Assembly: GCA_028691595.1 (NCBI GenBank)
Contig: JAQUZA010000181.1
Span: 1 to 6,614 of the forward strand
Direction: 5' to 3'
Length of the DNA: 6,614 nucleotides
DNA from: Candidatus Rifleibacteriota bacterium
Lineage (GTDB): Bacteria > Muiribacteriota > Ozemobacteria > Ozemobacterales > Ozemobacteraceae
Made by a program: the position numbers and the translations under genes. Below are positions 1 to 6,340 of the stretch, one piece after another (the first letter of the stretch is position 1; each line of letters opens with the position of its first letter). Under the pieces are notes generated by a model that made no database searches, had not been told where the DNA came from, and saw only the letters and a program-made list of their open reading frames with translations.

Positions 1-912
1 GACAGTAACGAAATATTCTTTGCCGGTTTCAAGATTCAAGCCGGAAAATGTATGCTCGGTGGCATGCCCGACATCGATGAAATCGACGACGTTGGCCTCA
101 CCAGGCACCGTCGACAGGCCGACAAAAGTTTTAACGATCTCGTTTTCATAGATAGGCCAGCGGGCCCGCACTACGGTTTCGGTTTTGTAATTCCGGGCTT
201 CGGCGGTCGCAGCTGCCCATGGGTAGAACCTGACGATTTCTTCTGACCAGGCCGTGAAGCGTGTTCCGGAATTGTCTTCGGGCGGATTGATTATTGCCTC
301 ACTGCTGAAAAATAATTGTCCGTTGCTAAAAGAAACCGAGTTAACGTTGTAAATTTGGTTGTCGTTCGCATCATAAATGGTAAAACCGCATTCAGAGGCC
401 CAGCTTCCGGAATGCCAGACAAACGAATAGGTTCCGGCAGCCGAACTGGTGACCAGAATATTACCGAAACTACCGCCGGAGAGGGTAACCTGTTGTATTT
501 CGCTGCCGGAGGGATTCAGGACGCCGATATAACTGCCGTTCCAGCCGTCGCCATAGGAATCCCTTACTTCAAATCTGAAAACTTGAGCCGGTGGGGGATC
601 CCAGCCGGTGTAGCCTTCTCTGACAGCGTAATAGTAGGTCTGACCCGGAACGGCCGTAGTATCGATAAATGAATGCCCGGAGGTTTCAAAGATGGTTGAA
701 TATGCCCCCGCAACCTCGCCACGGCCGATTTCATATTTTACGGTTGTGGCATTGCCATCGTTACCGCCGTCGTCCCAGTTCAGTTCGACGCCCGCGGCCG
801 TGGTATTGAGTCTGACCTTAGACGGTGCCAGCGACTGGGCATGAACAACTGATGCAACGAAAGATGCAAAGACTACCAGAAGCATTATCAGAAAAAAGCT
901 TTTACGCTGCAA
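1..912 (-). CDS. Secreted fibronectin-III / DSYGDGWNG-domain protein, partial (3' end outside window)
   Basis: The minus-strand frame is open without a stop for 304 codons and continues past the left edge. I place the start at TTG 912-910 because AGGAGG (924-919) lies 6 nt upstream and because this start gives a complete signal peptide: MQRKS, then a hydrophobic stretch to about residue 23, with predicted signal-peptidase-I cleavage after VHA (residue 25). The first in-frame ATG (885) would remove the basic n-region. Residues about 29-100 read like a fibronectin type III domain (APSKVRL, VELNW, YYYAVREG). Residues about 112-190 contain DSYGDGWNG followed by GSWASECGFTIYDAN, the pattern of a recurrent extracellular beta-sandwich module in secreted bacterial proteins. 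A second Fn3-like unit starts near residue 230 and is cut. A cell-surface or secreted adhesion or binding role is inferred. No catalytic domain is visible in this part. Its promoter appears to lie about 215 nt upstream. Confidence 0.85.
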   Translation of the reverse strand, partial: MQRKSFFLIMLLVVFASFVASVVHAQSLAPSKVRLNTTAAGVELNWDDGGNDGNATTVKYEIGRGEVAGAYSTIFETSGHSFIDTTAVPGQTYYYAVREGYTGWDPPPAQVFRFEVRDSYGDGWNGSYIGVLNPSGSEIQQVTLSGGSFGNILVTSSAAGTYSFVWHSGSWASECGFTIYDANDNQIYNVNSVSFSNGQLFFSSEAIINPPEDNSGTRFTAWSEEIVRFYPWAAATAEARNYKTETVVRARWPIYENEIVKTFVGLSTVPGEANVVDFIDVGHATEHTFSGLNLETGKEYFVTV

Positions 913-918
913 AACAAA

Positions 919-924
919 CCTCCT
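919..924 (-). promoter_or_regulatory. Shine-Dalgarno that fixes a TTG start
   Basis: Read on the minus strand, AGGAGG sits 6 nt before TTG 912. It is the best ribosome-binding match near this gene and decides the non-ATG start. The full basic n-region of the signal peptide is encoded only from this codon. Confidence 0.8.
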
Positions 925-956
925 TTTACTGCCCGGCGTTCTTTAAAAAGAATTGC

Positions 957-1037
957 CGTTCAGGTTCCATGAACCGCACGAATAACCGGTTCAATGTTCA
1001 GGTTTCAAAACATTACCGCCCTTTAAGGCAGAACCTG
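957..1037 (-). repeat. GGTTC/GAACC box cluster in the leader
   Basis: The leader contains GGTTC (963-967), GAACC (971-975), GGTTC (988-992) inside the palindrome AACCGGTT, and GAACCTG (1031-1037), which is complementary to CAGGTTC (961-967). GTTCAGGTT occurs at 958-966 and again at 996-1004. The GAACC at 971-975 can pair with either flanking GGTTC, so alternative hairpins are possible in the RNA. A regulatory function is only a possibility. No known riboswitch class is recognised. Confidence 0.35.
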
Positions 1038-1134
1038 TTATATCTCAACAATATCTATGTAGGCAAAAGCAGAGCTGGAGTGTATTTTAAAGATTATGGC
1101 CCCGTTTTGTATGCCGCTTTTGCGATCTGAAAAG

Positions 1135-1163
1135 ATTATAACGATCAAACACTACTTTGGCAA
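1135..1163 (-). promoter_or_regulatory. Sigma70-type promoter for the secreted Fn3 protein
   Basis: On the minus strand, TTGCCA (1163-1158) is followed after exactly 17 nt by a consensus TATAAT (1140-1135). Transcription would begin near 1128 and give an untranslated leader of about 215 nt before the TTG start at 912. No other gene lies in between, so the secreted protein is the only evident target. Confidence 0.6.
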
Positions 1164-1409
1164 CCCAGTAATCAAAATATGTGTATTACCTGGTAAAGCA
1201 AAGAATAGGGCTGAAGACTACTTCCATCTGCCTGTCAGAATATGCTTCGAACTGATTTTTAATGCTCAGTCTGAGATTCTCCCGGGCTTCTCCCTTCGCA
1301 GACGAGCATACTCTTTGTCCATTCGGATTCATCAGCGAGAAGCCGTTCCTGAAAATTGTTCATTCCTGGCCGTCGCGGAAGATGCAAAACCAAAGAAATC
1401 CTGCATGTA

Positions 1410-1450
1410 GAATCGAGACTGCTTCGGCGCTACGCTTCTCGCAGTGACAG
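1410..1450. repeat. REP-like dispersed intergenic repeat (CHCE-type)
   Basis: The stretch contains GACTGCTTCGGCGCTACGC and then TCTCGCAGTGACA. On the minus strand this encodes CHCEKRSAEAVS, the characteristic peptide of a dispersed repeat seen between genes in many bacteria (compare the CHCEERSDEAIS-type peptides). ACTGC (1418-1422) and GCAGT (1441-1445) form the base of an imperfect palindrome. It lies just upstream of the operon promoter. Only one copy is in this window, so dispersal in this genome is inferred from the resemblance. Confidence 0.65.
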
Positions 1451-1478
1451 GCTTTTTTATTTGCAGCATTTTTTAGAA

Positions 1479-1508
1479 TTGCTTCAGGCAAGCGTTTTGG
1501 TATAAAAT
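1479..1508 (+). promoter_or_regulatory. Likely sigma70 promoter of the acyltransferase/CoA-transferase operon
   Basis: TTGCTT (1479-1484) is followed after 16 nt by TATAAA (1501-1506). TAAAAT at 1503-1508 is an alternative -10 with an 18-nt spacer. The leader to the ATG at 1549 would be about 35 nt. The ribosome-binding site there is modest: AAAGGGA at 1534-1540, 8 nt before the start. Confidence 0.5.
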
Positions 1509-1548
1509 AGCAAAAAATCAACAAACAATTGCGAAAGGGAACGCGAGG

Positions 1549-2664
1549 ATGCTGACCACGAAACACAGCTTTGATGCCGGAAACCATACTTTTTTGCATT
1601 GCAAAAAAACTATTCCGATAACTTTCGGCTACGAAACTTACGGGCGGCTGAACGCCGCCGGCGACAATGCCATTCTGGTCTGCCAGTATTTCACCGGCCA
1701 TGGCCATGCTGCCGGCAGATACAGTGAGTCAGATGCCGCCCCCGGCTGGTGGGATACCCTGATCGGCCCGGGCAAAGTCATCGATACCGAAAAATATTTT
1801 GTCGTCTGTTCCGATTGCATCAGCAATATCAACTACAACAGCCCAACGGTCATCACCACCGGGCCGGCCAGCATTAACCCAGAAACCGGCAAACCCTACG
1901 GCATGAGCTTTCCCATTTTTACTCTCGACGATGTTGTCATGCTGCAGCGCAAACTTATCGATCATCTCGGCATCAAAAAACTGCGCTTCGTAATGGGCCC
2001 ATCGATGGGCGGCCTGCAGGCATATCTCTGGTCGAAGTATTTTCCCGAAATGGTAGAAAAGATCATTGCCGTCGTTGCCACGCCGATGGTGCGCCCGGCA
2101 TGTCTTATGGTGCCGAACCAGCTTGGTATCGAAGCCATCATGCTCGACAGCAGATGGCAGAATGGCGATTATTACGGTCAGGAAGCCCCGATCAAAGGTC
2201 TGCTGCTGGCTTTTAAAATGCTGCTGACCGCAACCCGCACCGATCATTGGGCTGAAACCTGCTTCGGCCGCAAAGTGCCCGATCCATTTTTCCTGACTAC
2301 CGAAAACCCGGCACTCAGCTTCAAAGGCAGATTTCTTGTCGAAGAAGGCATCGAGCAGTCAGTGGTCACCCGCATGCAGTATTTTGACCCAAATGCCTAC
2401 ATCTATATCGCCAAGGCCAACACCCTCTTCGACCTCTGTCAACCTGGCGAATCGCTGGCCGGCGCTCTTGGAAAAATAAAGACGCCGGTCAGGATGATCA
2501 TCGACGAATCTGACCTGATGTTCACCCGAGAACAGGCCGAAGAAGCACAACCACTGCTGCCTGACTGCCAGGTCAGCTACTATAACAGCCGCAACGGGCA
2601 CCTTTCTTGCCTTTTCGAAACCGACTATCTGATTGAACCAATGAAGAAATATCTCGATGAATAA
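1549..2664 (+). CDS. MetX-family alpha/beta-hydrolase acyltransferase, divergent
   Basis: This 371-residue protein has the size and layout of homoserine O-acetyltransferases (MetX). Matching segments are FGYETYGRLN (26-35), HAAG (53-56), GWW and LIGPGK (66-76), INPETGKPYG (109-118), the nucleophile elbow GPSMGG with Ser152, AIMLD..W..G.YY (196-209) and FGRK (239-242). Asp322 (ESDLMF) and His351 (NGHLS) complete a plausible catalytic triad. In MetX this triad moves an acyl group from acyl-CoA to homoserine O-gamma. Two features argue against a standard MetX: the family's GGCxGSTGP segment is replaced here by a longer SNINYNSPTVITTGP, and the region that usually contains TY(R/L)S reads TATRTDHWAETC. 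The substrate, or even transferase versus hydrolase activity, is therefore uncertain. It is the first gene of an operon, 27 bp before a CoA-transferase, which favours an acyl-CoA-linked reaction. No signal peptide is seen, so it should be cytoplasmic. Confidence 0.8.
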   Translation: MLTTKHSFDAGNHTFLHCKKTIPITFGYETYGRLNAAGDNAILVCQYFTGHGHAAGRYSESDAAPGWWDTLIGPGKVIDTEKYFVVCSDCISNINYNSPTVITTGPASINPETGKPYGMSFPIFTLDDVVMLQRKLIDHLGIKKLRFVMGPSMGGLQAYLWSKYFPEMVEKIIAVVATPMVRPACLMVPNQLGIEAIMLDSRWQNGDYYGQEAPIKGLLLAFKMLLTATRTDHWAETCFGRKVPDPFFLTTENPALSFKGRFLVEEGIEQSVVTRMQYFDPNAYIYIAKANTLFDLCQPGESLAGALGKIKTPVRMIIDESDLMFTREQAEEAQPLLPDCQVSYYNSRNGHLSCLFETDYLIEPMKKYLDE

Positions 2665-2691
2665 ATTCAAGAGCATAAAATGGAGAGGAAA

Positions 2692-4263
2692 ATGAAGTCA
2701 AAATTAATAAGCGTTGAACAGGCCGTTTCACTGGTAAAAGATAATGACCGCGTTGTAGTCGGCGGCTTCGTCGGCAGCGGCCACCCAGAGGCACTGACTT
2801 CGGCCCTTGAGCAGCGTTTTCTTGCCGAAGGTCACCCACGCGACCTTGAACTATACTTTGTTGCCGGCCAGGGCGATGGTAAGACACGCGGCCTGAACCA
2901 TTTCGGCAATGACGGCATGGTTAAACGCGCTGTCGGTGGTCATTGGGGCCTGGCCCCCCGTCTTGGCAACCTCGCTCTTGAAAACAAGCTTGAAGCCTAC
3001 AACCTGCCTCAGGGTGTCATTTCGCATATGTTTCGTGACATCGCCGCTGGTAAACCCGGCACCATAACACATGTCGGCCTGCAAACTTACGTAGACCCAC
3101 GCCTGCAGGGCGGCAAGATCAACAAGCGCACCGTCGAAGACATTGTTGAAGTGGTTAAGTTTGACGAGCACGACTATCTTCGTTACAAACATTTCGGTAT
3201 CGATGTCTGTCTGCTGCGCGGCACCACCGCCGATGAATTCGGCAACATCAGCATGGAACAGGAAGTTGCACCTCTCGATGCACTTTCACAGGCAATGGCC
3301 ACCAAACAGCGCGGTGGCATCGTTATCTGCCAGGTGATGCGGCTGGCACGTGGCGGCGGCATCAATCAGCTTTTTGTGCAGATTCCCGGTATTCTCGTAG
3401 ATTATGTGGTGCTGGTCGATATGGTCAAAGAACCCCAACTGCACATGCAGACCTTTCTTGAGCAATATTGCCCCTACTATTCCGGGCAGGTGCAGTTTCC
3501 TGAAGATTCACTTTTCAAACCCATGGAAATGAGCATTCGCAAGCTTATTGCCCGGCGCAGCATGATCGAGCTTCTGCCTCTCGGCAATTGTACGGTTAAC
3601 CTTGGCATTGGCATGCCCGAAGGTGTTGCCAACGTGGCCAGAGAAGAGAACCTGCGCGATAAAATGACCCTTACGGTTGAGTCCGGTCCGATTGGCGGGC
3701 TTCCGGCCTCAGGGCTGTCATTCGGAGCTTCATACAGCCCTTCAGCGGTATTGCCCCAGCCTTCCCAGTTCGACTTTTATGATGGGGGCGGGCTTGATAT
3801 AGCTTACCTTGGCGCAGGTGAGATCGACGAAGAGGGAAACGTAAACGTCAGCAAATTCGGGCCAAAATTTGCCGGTTGCGGTGGCTTTATAAATATTACC
3901 CAGAACGCCCGCCGGGTGGTCTTCTGCACCACCTTTACGGCCGATGGCCTCAAAACCGAGCAGAAAGACGGCCGCATTAAGATTCTCAGTGAAGGCAAAA
4001 CCGCCAAGTTTGTAAAAAAGGTCGAACAGATAACCTTCAGCGGCAAATACGCACTGGAAAAGGGAACTGAAGTCACTTACGTCACAGAACGCGGCGTTTT
4101 CAAACTTGAAAAAGAAGGCCTGCAACTTATTGAAATCGCCCCCGGCATCGACCTGCAGAGCGAGATACTCGATCAAATGCAATTCAAACCTGTAGTAAGT
4201 GGTTCTCCACGCCTGATGAACCCCGCAATTTTCATTGATCAAACCATGAATCTTCAGGGTTGA
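2692..4263 (+). CDS. Family I CoA-transferase, fused alpha/beta (acetate/propionate CoA-transferase, YdiF/Pct type)
   Basis: This 523-residue enzyme should exchange CoA between short-chain acyl-CoAs and free carboxylates through a glutamyl-CoA thioester. The N-terminal half carries GGFVGSGHPEAL (24-35), NLPQGVISHMFRDIAAGKPG (104-123), VGLQTYVDPR and GGKIN. The C-terminal half carries GIGMPEGVA (306-314) and TVESGPIGG with catalytic Glu330, then QFDFYDGGGLDIAYLGAGEI, GNVNVSKFG and GGFINITQ. Length and motif order match the single-chain YdiF/propionate CoA-transferase group, not the two-subunit enzymes. I prefer ATG 2692 over ATG 2680: a GGAG at 2682-2685 sits 6 nt before it, and MKSKLISVEQAV is the usual family N-terminus. 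It follows the MetX-like gene by 27 bp with no promoter between, so it is co-transcribed. The acyl substrate cannot be read from sequence. Acetate, propionate, lactate and 3-ketoacids are all used in this family. Confidence 0.9.
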   Translation: MKSKLISVEQAVSLVKDNDRVVVGGFVGSGHPEALTSALEQRFLAEGHPRDLELYFVAGQGDGKTRGLNHFGNDGMVKRAVGGHWGLAPRLGNLALENKLEAYNLPQGVISHMFRDIAAGKPGTITHVGLQTYVDPRLQGGKINKRTVEDIVEVVKFDEHDYLRYKHFGIDVCLLRGTTADEFGNISMEQEVAPLDALSQAMATKQRGGIVICQVMRLARGGGINQLFVQIPGILVDYVVLVDMVKEPQLHMQTFLEQYCPYYSGQVQFPEDSLFKPMEMSIRKLIARRSMIELLPLGNCTVNLGIGMPEGVANVAREENLRDKMTLTVESGPIGGLPASGLSFGASYSPSAVLPQPSQFDFYDGGGLDIAYLGAGEIDEEGNVNVSKFGPKFAGCGGFINITQNARRVVFCTTFTADGLKTEQKDGRIKILSEGKTAKFVKKVEQITFSGKYALEKGTEVTYVTERGVFKLEKEGLQLIEIAPGIDLQSEILDQMQFKPVVSGSPRLMNPAIFIDQTMNLQG

Positions 4264-4266
4264 GGG

Positions 4267-4296
4267 TGATTGGCAAAGTCTGCCTGATACCAATCA
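4267..4296 (+). terminator. Stem-loop after the CoA-transferase operon
   Basis: TGATTGG (4267-4273) pairs with CCAATCA (4290-4296) across a 16-nt interior that can form a nested GGCA/TGCC pair (4272-4275 with 4281-4284). It begins 4 nt after the stop codon. Only GTTT follows, not a proper T-run, so intrinsic termination is uncertain. Confidence 0.35.
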
Positions 4297-4311
4297 GTTT
4301 GCTCGCGATGA

Positions 4312-4331
4312 ATTCACGCCTGCGCGTGAAT
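4312..4331 (+). terminator. Second stem-loop in the operon/TPR-gene gap
   Basis: ATTCACGC (4312-4319), loop CTGC, and GCGTGAAT (4324-4331) form a perfect 8-bp hairpin. It is followed by GACGTTTAAATT, a poor U-tract. It could be a weak terminator or, since it abuts the proposed promoter of the next gene, an operator-like palindrome. Confidence 0.35.
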
Positions 4332-4358
4332 GACGTTTAAATTACCGGTTTGTATACC
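4330..4358 (+). promoter_or_regulatory. Weak candidate promoter for the TPR/coiled-coil gene
   Basis: ATGACG (4330-4335) and TATACC (4353-4358) are separated by 17 nt. Each matches the sigma70 consensus at four of six positions. The position, about 30 nt before the ATG, is sensible. Confidence 0.3.
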
Positions 4359-4390
4359 TTTTTGAAAGCTTGTCAGAAGGAGAAACAACG

Positions 4391-5401
4391 ATGAAGAGAA
4401 GCATAATTTTTCTGGCGATGGCAGGCATGCTGGTCTGCGGGCCAATCACAGCCCAGGAAACTGTTGAACCTTCAGATCTTTCGTGTCTGGTAATTGGCCA
4501 GGAAGCAGACCCTGCCAGGGGCAGAGAATTGTTTAAACAGGCTTTGGAAGCCTGGCGGCGCGGAAAACGAACAGAAGCAGTCGATTTTTATGAAAGCGCT
4601 ATTATCGCTGACCACAGCATTCTCAGGCACGAAGACCACGGCCTGGCAATGGCACTGCTTGAAAAATATCGGGCCCCTGACCGCGAAAACGATCTTACCA
4701 CGCTCTGCCGGCGGGGTTTTTTCGAAAATATATTGATAGGAAACCTGGAATCATCAATCAAATACTACGAAGAAGCCGCCAGCATCGCAACCGCTGACCG
4801 CGACCGCCAGCTGGCAGCAGATGAAGCAGAACGGCTGCGCGAGCAGCTTTCCTATATTACAGAATGGCAAAAAGGTATTATCAAGGCAAACCGGCAATTG
4901 CGCCGCCAGGATCTTGCAGAGTATCTACAGGCCGGAAAACTTGCCGATATGCAGACTCAGATTGAAGATAATTCAGCAGAGCTCGAAGAACTTCAGGAAC
5001 GCCTTGCCTACCTGCAACAACAGGAAAAAGAAGTTCTCGAAAACATGTATTCATCTGTGCGCAGCGCGGCCAGATACCGCAGGCAGCACTATTACCCGGG
5101 AGCTTATCAAACCGGCACCCCCGACCCGAGTGCGACGACGTTTCCGGAGGGGAGCTGGGGGGGAGACAACACGCCTACTCAAGGCCAGATTGCCAACCCA
5201 TATTCAGGGCAACCAAACACGGGAATCAGCAGCGATGCAGCGTTAAACCGTTTTTACGTCTACAGAGGTCGTGCAAACAGGCAGCAAGATCAGCTCAGCC
5301 AGATACGTGCAGAGATTTCCGGGCTTCAAAGACGTATTGCCCAGACTGAAAAGGCCACCAGAACTCTTCGGGAAAAAGCCAGCAACGAGGCGGTTAAGTA
5401 A
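4391..5401 (+). CDS. Exported TPR / coiled-coil protein of unknown function
   Basis: I do not recognise a named family. ATG 4391 is chosen because AAGGAG (4377-4382) lies 8 nt upstream and because it gives a clean signal peptide (MKRS, a hydrophobic core, predicted cleavage after ITA at residue 21). LVC at 14-16 is not a valid lipobox. The mature protein has two helix pairs resembling TPR repeats (about residues 43-75 and 105-137, with GKRTEAVDFYESAI and GNLESSIKYYEEAASIA). A long charged, coiled-coil-prone helix follows (about 135-225: AELEELQERLAYLQQQEKEV). Next comes a flexible Pro/Gly/Thr-rich linker (about 235-280), and then a second helical segment (295-330) ending in RTLREKA. Total length is 336 residues. 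A periplasmic scaffolding or assembly role is inferred from the repeats. It is probably a single-gene unit, and its stop codon abuts the stop of the convergent ParB-like gene. Confidence 0.75.
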   Translation: MKRSIIFLAMAGMLVCGPITAQETVEPSDLSCLVIGQEADPARGRELFKQALEAWRRGKRTEAVDFYESAIIADHSILRHEDHGLAMALLEKYRAPDRENDLTTLCRRGFFENILIGNLESSIKYYEEAASIATADRDRQLAADEAERLREQLSYITEWQKGIIKANRQLRRQDLAEYLQAGKLADMQTQIEDNSAELEELQERLAYLQQQEKEVLENMYSSVRSAARYRRQHYYPGAYQTGTPDPSATTFPEGSWGGDNTPTQGQIANPYSGQPNTGISSDAALNRFYVYRGRANRQQDQLSQIRAEISGLQRRIAQTEKATRTLREKASNEAVK

Positions 5402-5785
5402 CTACTGCGACTGGGTCATCTGACGTTGCATTTCGCGTTTGCGTTCGATCCAGAGCTGCAGGTAGCCAGAAGGGCTCAGCAGGCGTTCTTCAAGATCGTG
5501 GATTGAAGCAATGCCTTGTTGCATGCACATTTCAACGCACTGTTTCCAGATATCGATGTCTTTGTCGGATTCATCGACGTAAACATCGACCTCAACCGAT
5601 CCTAGATTCTGCAGTGCCAGAAGTCTCTCATGACCCTCGATGACACAGAGCCTGCCGTTTAGTTCTCTCACAGCAACGGGTTTGAGAAGAAACGCCGTAT
5701 TGCGCATGATTGTATCTAGTCTGGCACGGCTCAAATAGGGAGAAGAAGGCTGCAGCTGATCTATTCGAACTCTAAAAGTATTCAT
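5402..5785 (-). CDS. Small ParB N-terminal-domain-like protein
   Basis: This 127-residue protein begins with a ParB/sulfiredoxin-like fold segment (about residues 4-72): RVRIDQLQPS, then KPVAVRELNGRLCVIEGHERLLALQNLG, where IEGHERLLAL (49-58) corresponds to the nucleotide-binding ParB box (GERR/GHxR type), and a closing strand VEVDVYVDE. A short C-terminal tail follows (about 78-127), with IWKQCVEMCMQQGIASIHDLEERLLSP and YLQLWIERK. I recall this pattern from small stand-alone ParB-like proteins. There is no helix-turn-helix or dimerisation domain, so it is not a chromosome-partitioning ParB. The role is unknown: nucleotide binding, nuclease activity or DNA-associated regulation are possible. 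The start at ATG 5785 has only a weak purine-rich GAGAGA upstream. The gene lies downstream of an rRNA operon on the same strand, and its TAG stop directly touches the stop of the convergent gene. Confidence 0.75.
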   Translation of the reverse strand: MNTFRVRIDQLQPSSPYLSRARLDTIMRNTAFLLKPVAVRELNGRLCVIEGHERLLALQNLGSVEVDVYVDESDKDIDIWKQCVEMCMQQGIASIHDLEERLLSPSGYLQLWIERKREMQRQMTQSQ

Positions 5786-6035
5786 CTCTGTTTCTCTCTC
5801 TTATACTGCTAAAGATTCCCACGCCTGTACAGAATATCACTAATTTTATATTTAGTCATAAGAAGATTTTTAGCAACTCGTTTTTTTCAAATCCCGAATG
5901 AGATTCACACAACAAGGCGATACCATAACACAGACACGTGGTCGAGGATTGATTTTGCGTGGGATATGGTGTTGTTTTACCTTTTTATAGCAACCAAAAA
6001 ATTTGCGAGATTAATTTTTCCGGTAACGTTTAACC

Positions 6036-6063
6036 GTAGGGGTTCAGCATGCTGAACCCCTAC
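6036..6063. repeat. Perfect 28-bp palindrome
   Basis: GTAGGGGTTCAGCAT meets its exact complement with no unpaired loop bases, centred on GCATGC (6048-6053). The arms extend from GTAG to CTAC and then stop matching. No T-run follows on either strand, so it is not a standard terminator. Its style (GTAGGGG...CCCCTAC) resembles dispersed palindromic intergenic repeats. Confidence 0.75.
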
Positions 6064-6204
6064 CCATCTTTCCCCCAATTGAATCAACCTTATTGAATTC
6101 GAAAAAAAAATTCATTAAGATCAAGCAACAACGCAAAACCTAACGCAACCGAGTTTTGGCACAGGATGGGCTATATACATAGGTTAGCCTAGAGGTCGTC
6201 AGGT

Positions 6205-6228
6205 AAAAAGTCGGCCGTTTACAGGCCG
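6205..6228 (-). terminator. Terminator-like hairpin in repeat copy 1
   Basis: On the minus strand, a five-pair all-GC stem (CGGCC, 7-nt loop TGTAAAC, GGCCG) is followed by ACTTTTT. The same arrangement on the plus strand lacks a T-run, so any terminator function would act on transcription leaving the rRNA operon. Confidence 0.35.
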
Positions 6229-6316
6229 CCAAAAATGGTAACAGGTTCGAGGTTTCGGCGACCGAGTTTTGCGCCAGGATGGCTGTATACATAGTTTAGC
6301 CTAGAGGTCGTCAGGT

Positions 6317-6340
6317 AAAAAGTCGGCCGTTTACAGGCCG
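6317..6340 (-). terminator. Terminator-like hairpin in repeat copy 2
   Basis: Identical to the element in copy 1: a CGGCC/GGCCG stem, then ACTTTTT on the minus strand. The 5-bp stem is short for a strong intrinsic terminator. Confidence 0.35.

Larger units (their letters stand above)
913..1548. other. Divergent intergenic region, no gene supported
   Basis: This 636-bp gap separates two divergent genes. It holds the long leader and promoter of the minus-strand secreted protein, GGTTC/GAACC boxes at 963-1037, a REP-like repeat near 1410-1450, and the promoter of the plus-strand operon at 1479-1508. Short open frames inside it (for example 825-1130, 1096-1410, 1262-1447) lack a convincing ribosome-binding site and have no recognisable protein features. 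Between about 1165 and 1400 I see nothing specific. Confidence 0.6.

Noticed and set aside
1096..1410. Plus-strand 104-codon open frame in the divergent intergenic region
   Set aside because: It overlaps the opposing promoter and runs into the REP-like repeat, and it shows no Shine-Dalgarno or domain signature.
1360..1707. Minus-strand 115-codon open frame
   Set aside because: Part lies antisense inside the MetX-like gene and the rest is the translation of the REP-like repeat.
2680..2691. ATG 2680 as start of the CoA-transferase
   Set aside because: It overlaps the GGAG that serves ATG 2692, lacks its own ribosome-binding site, and adds four residues before the usual family N-terminus.
4370..4390. 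TTG 4370 as start of the TPR/coiled-coil gene
   Set aside because: It would place the AAGGAG ribosome-binding site inside the gene and add acidic residues in front of the signal peptide.
4430..4440. Lipoprotein signal in the TPR/coiled-coil protein (LVC)
   Set aside because: Valine directly before the cysteine does not fit the lipobox, and ITA-Q at 19-22 gives a good signal-peptidase-I site.
5917..5980. Possible inverted repeat (ACAACA...ACCAT with ATGGT...TGTTGT)
   Set aside because: Only short discontinuous pairing with a long interior; not better than expected in AT-rich DNA.
6184..6260. tRNA-like look of the repeat (5-bp stem with 7-nt loop GTTTACA, then GGTTCGAG)
   Set aside because: The putative T-arm does not pair, no acceptor stem closes the structure, and the anticodon would be UUA, which reads a stop codon.
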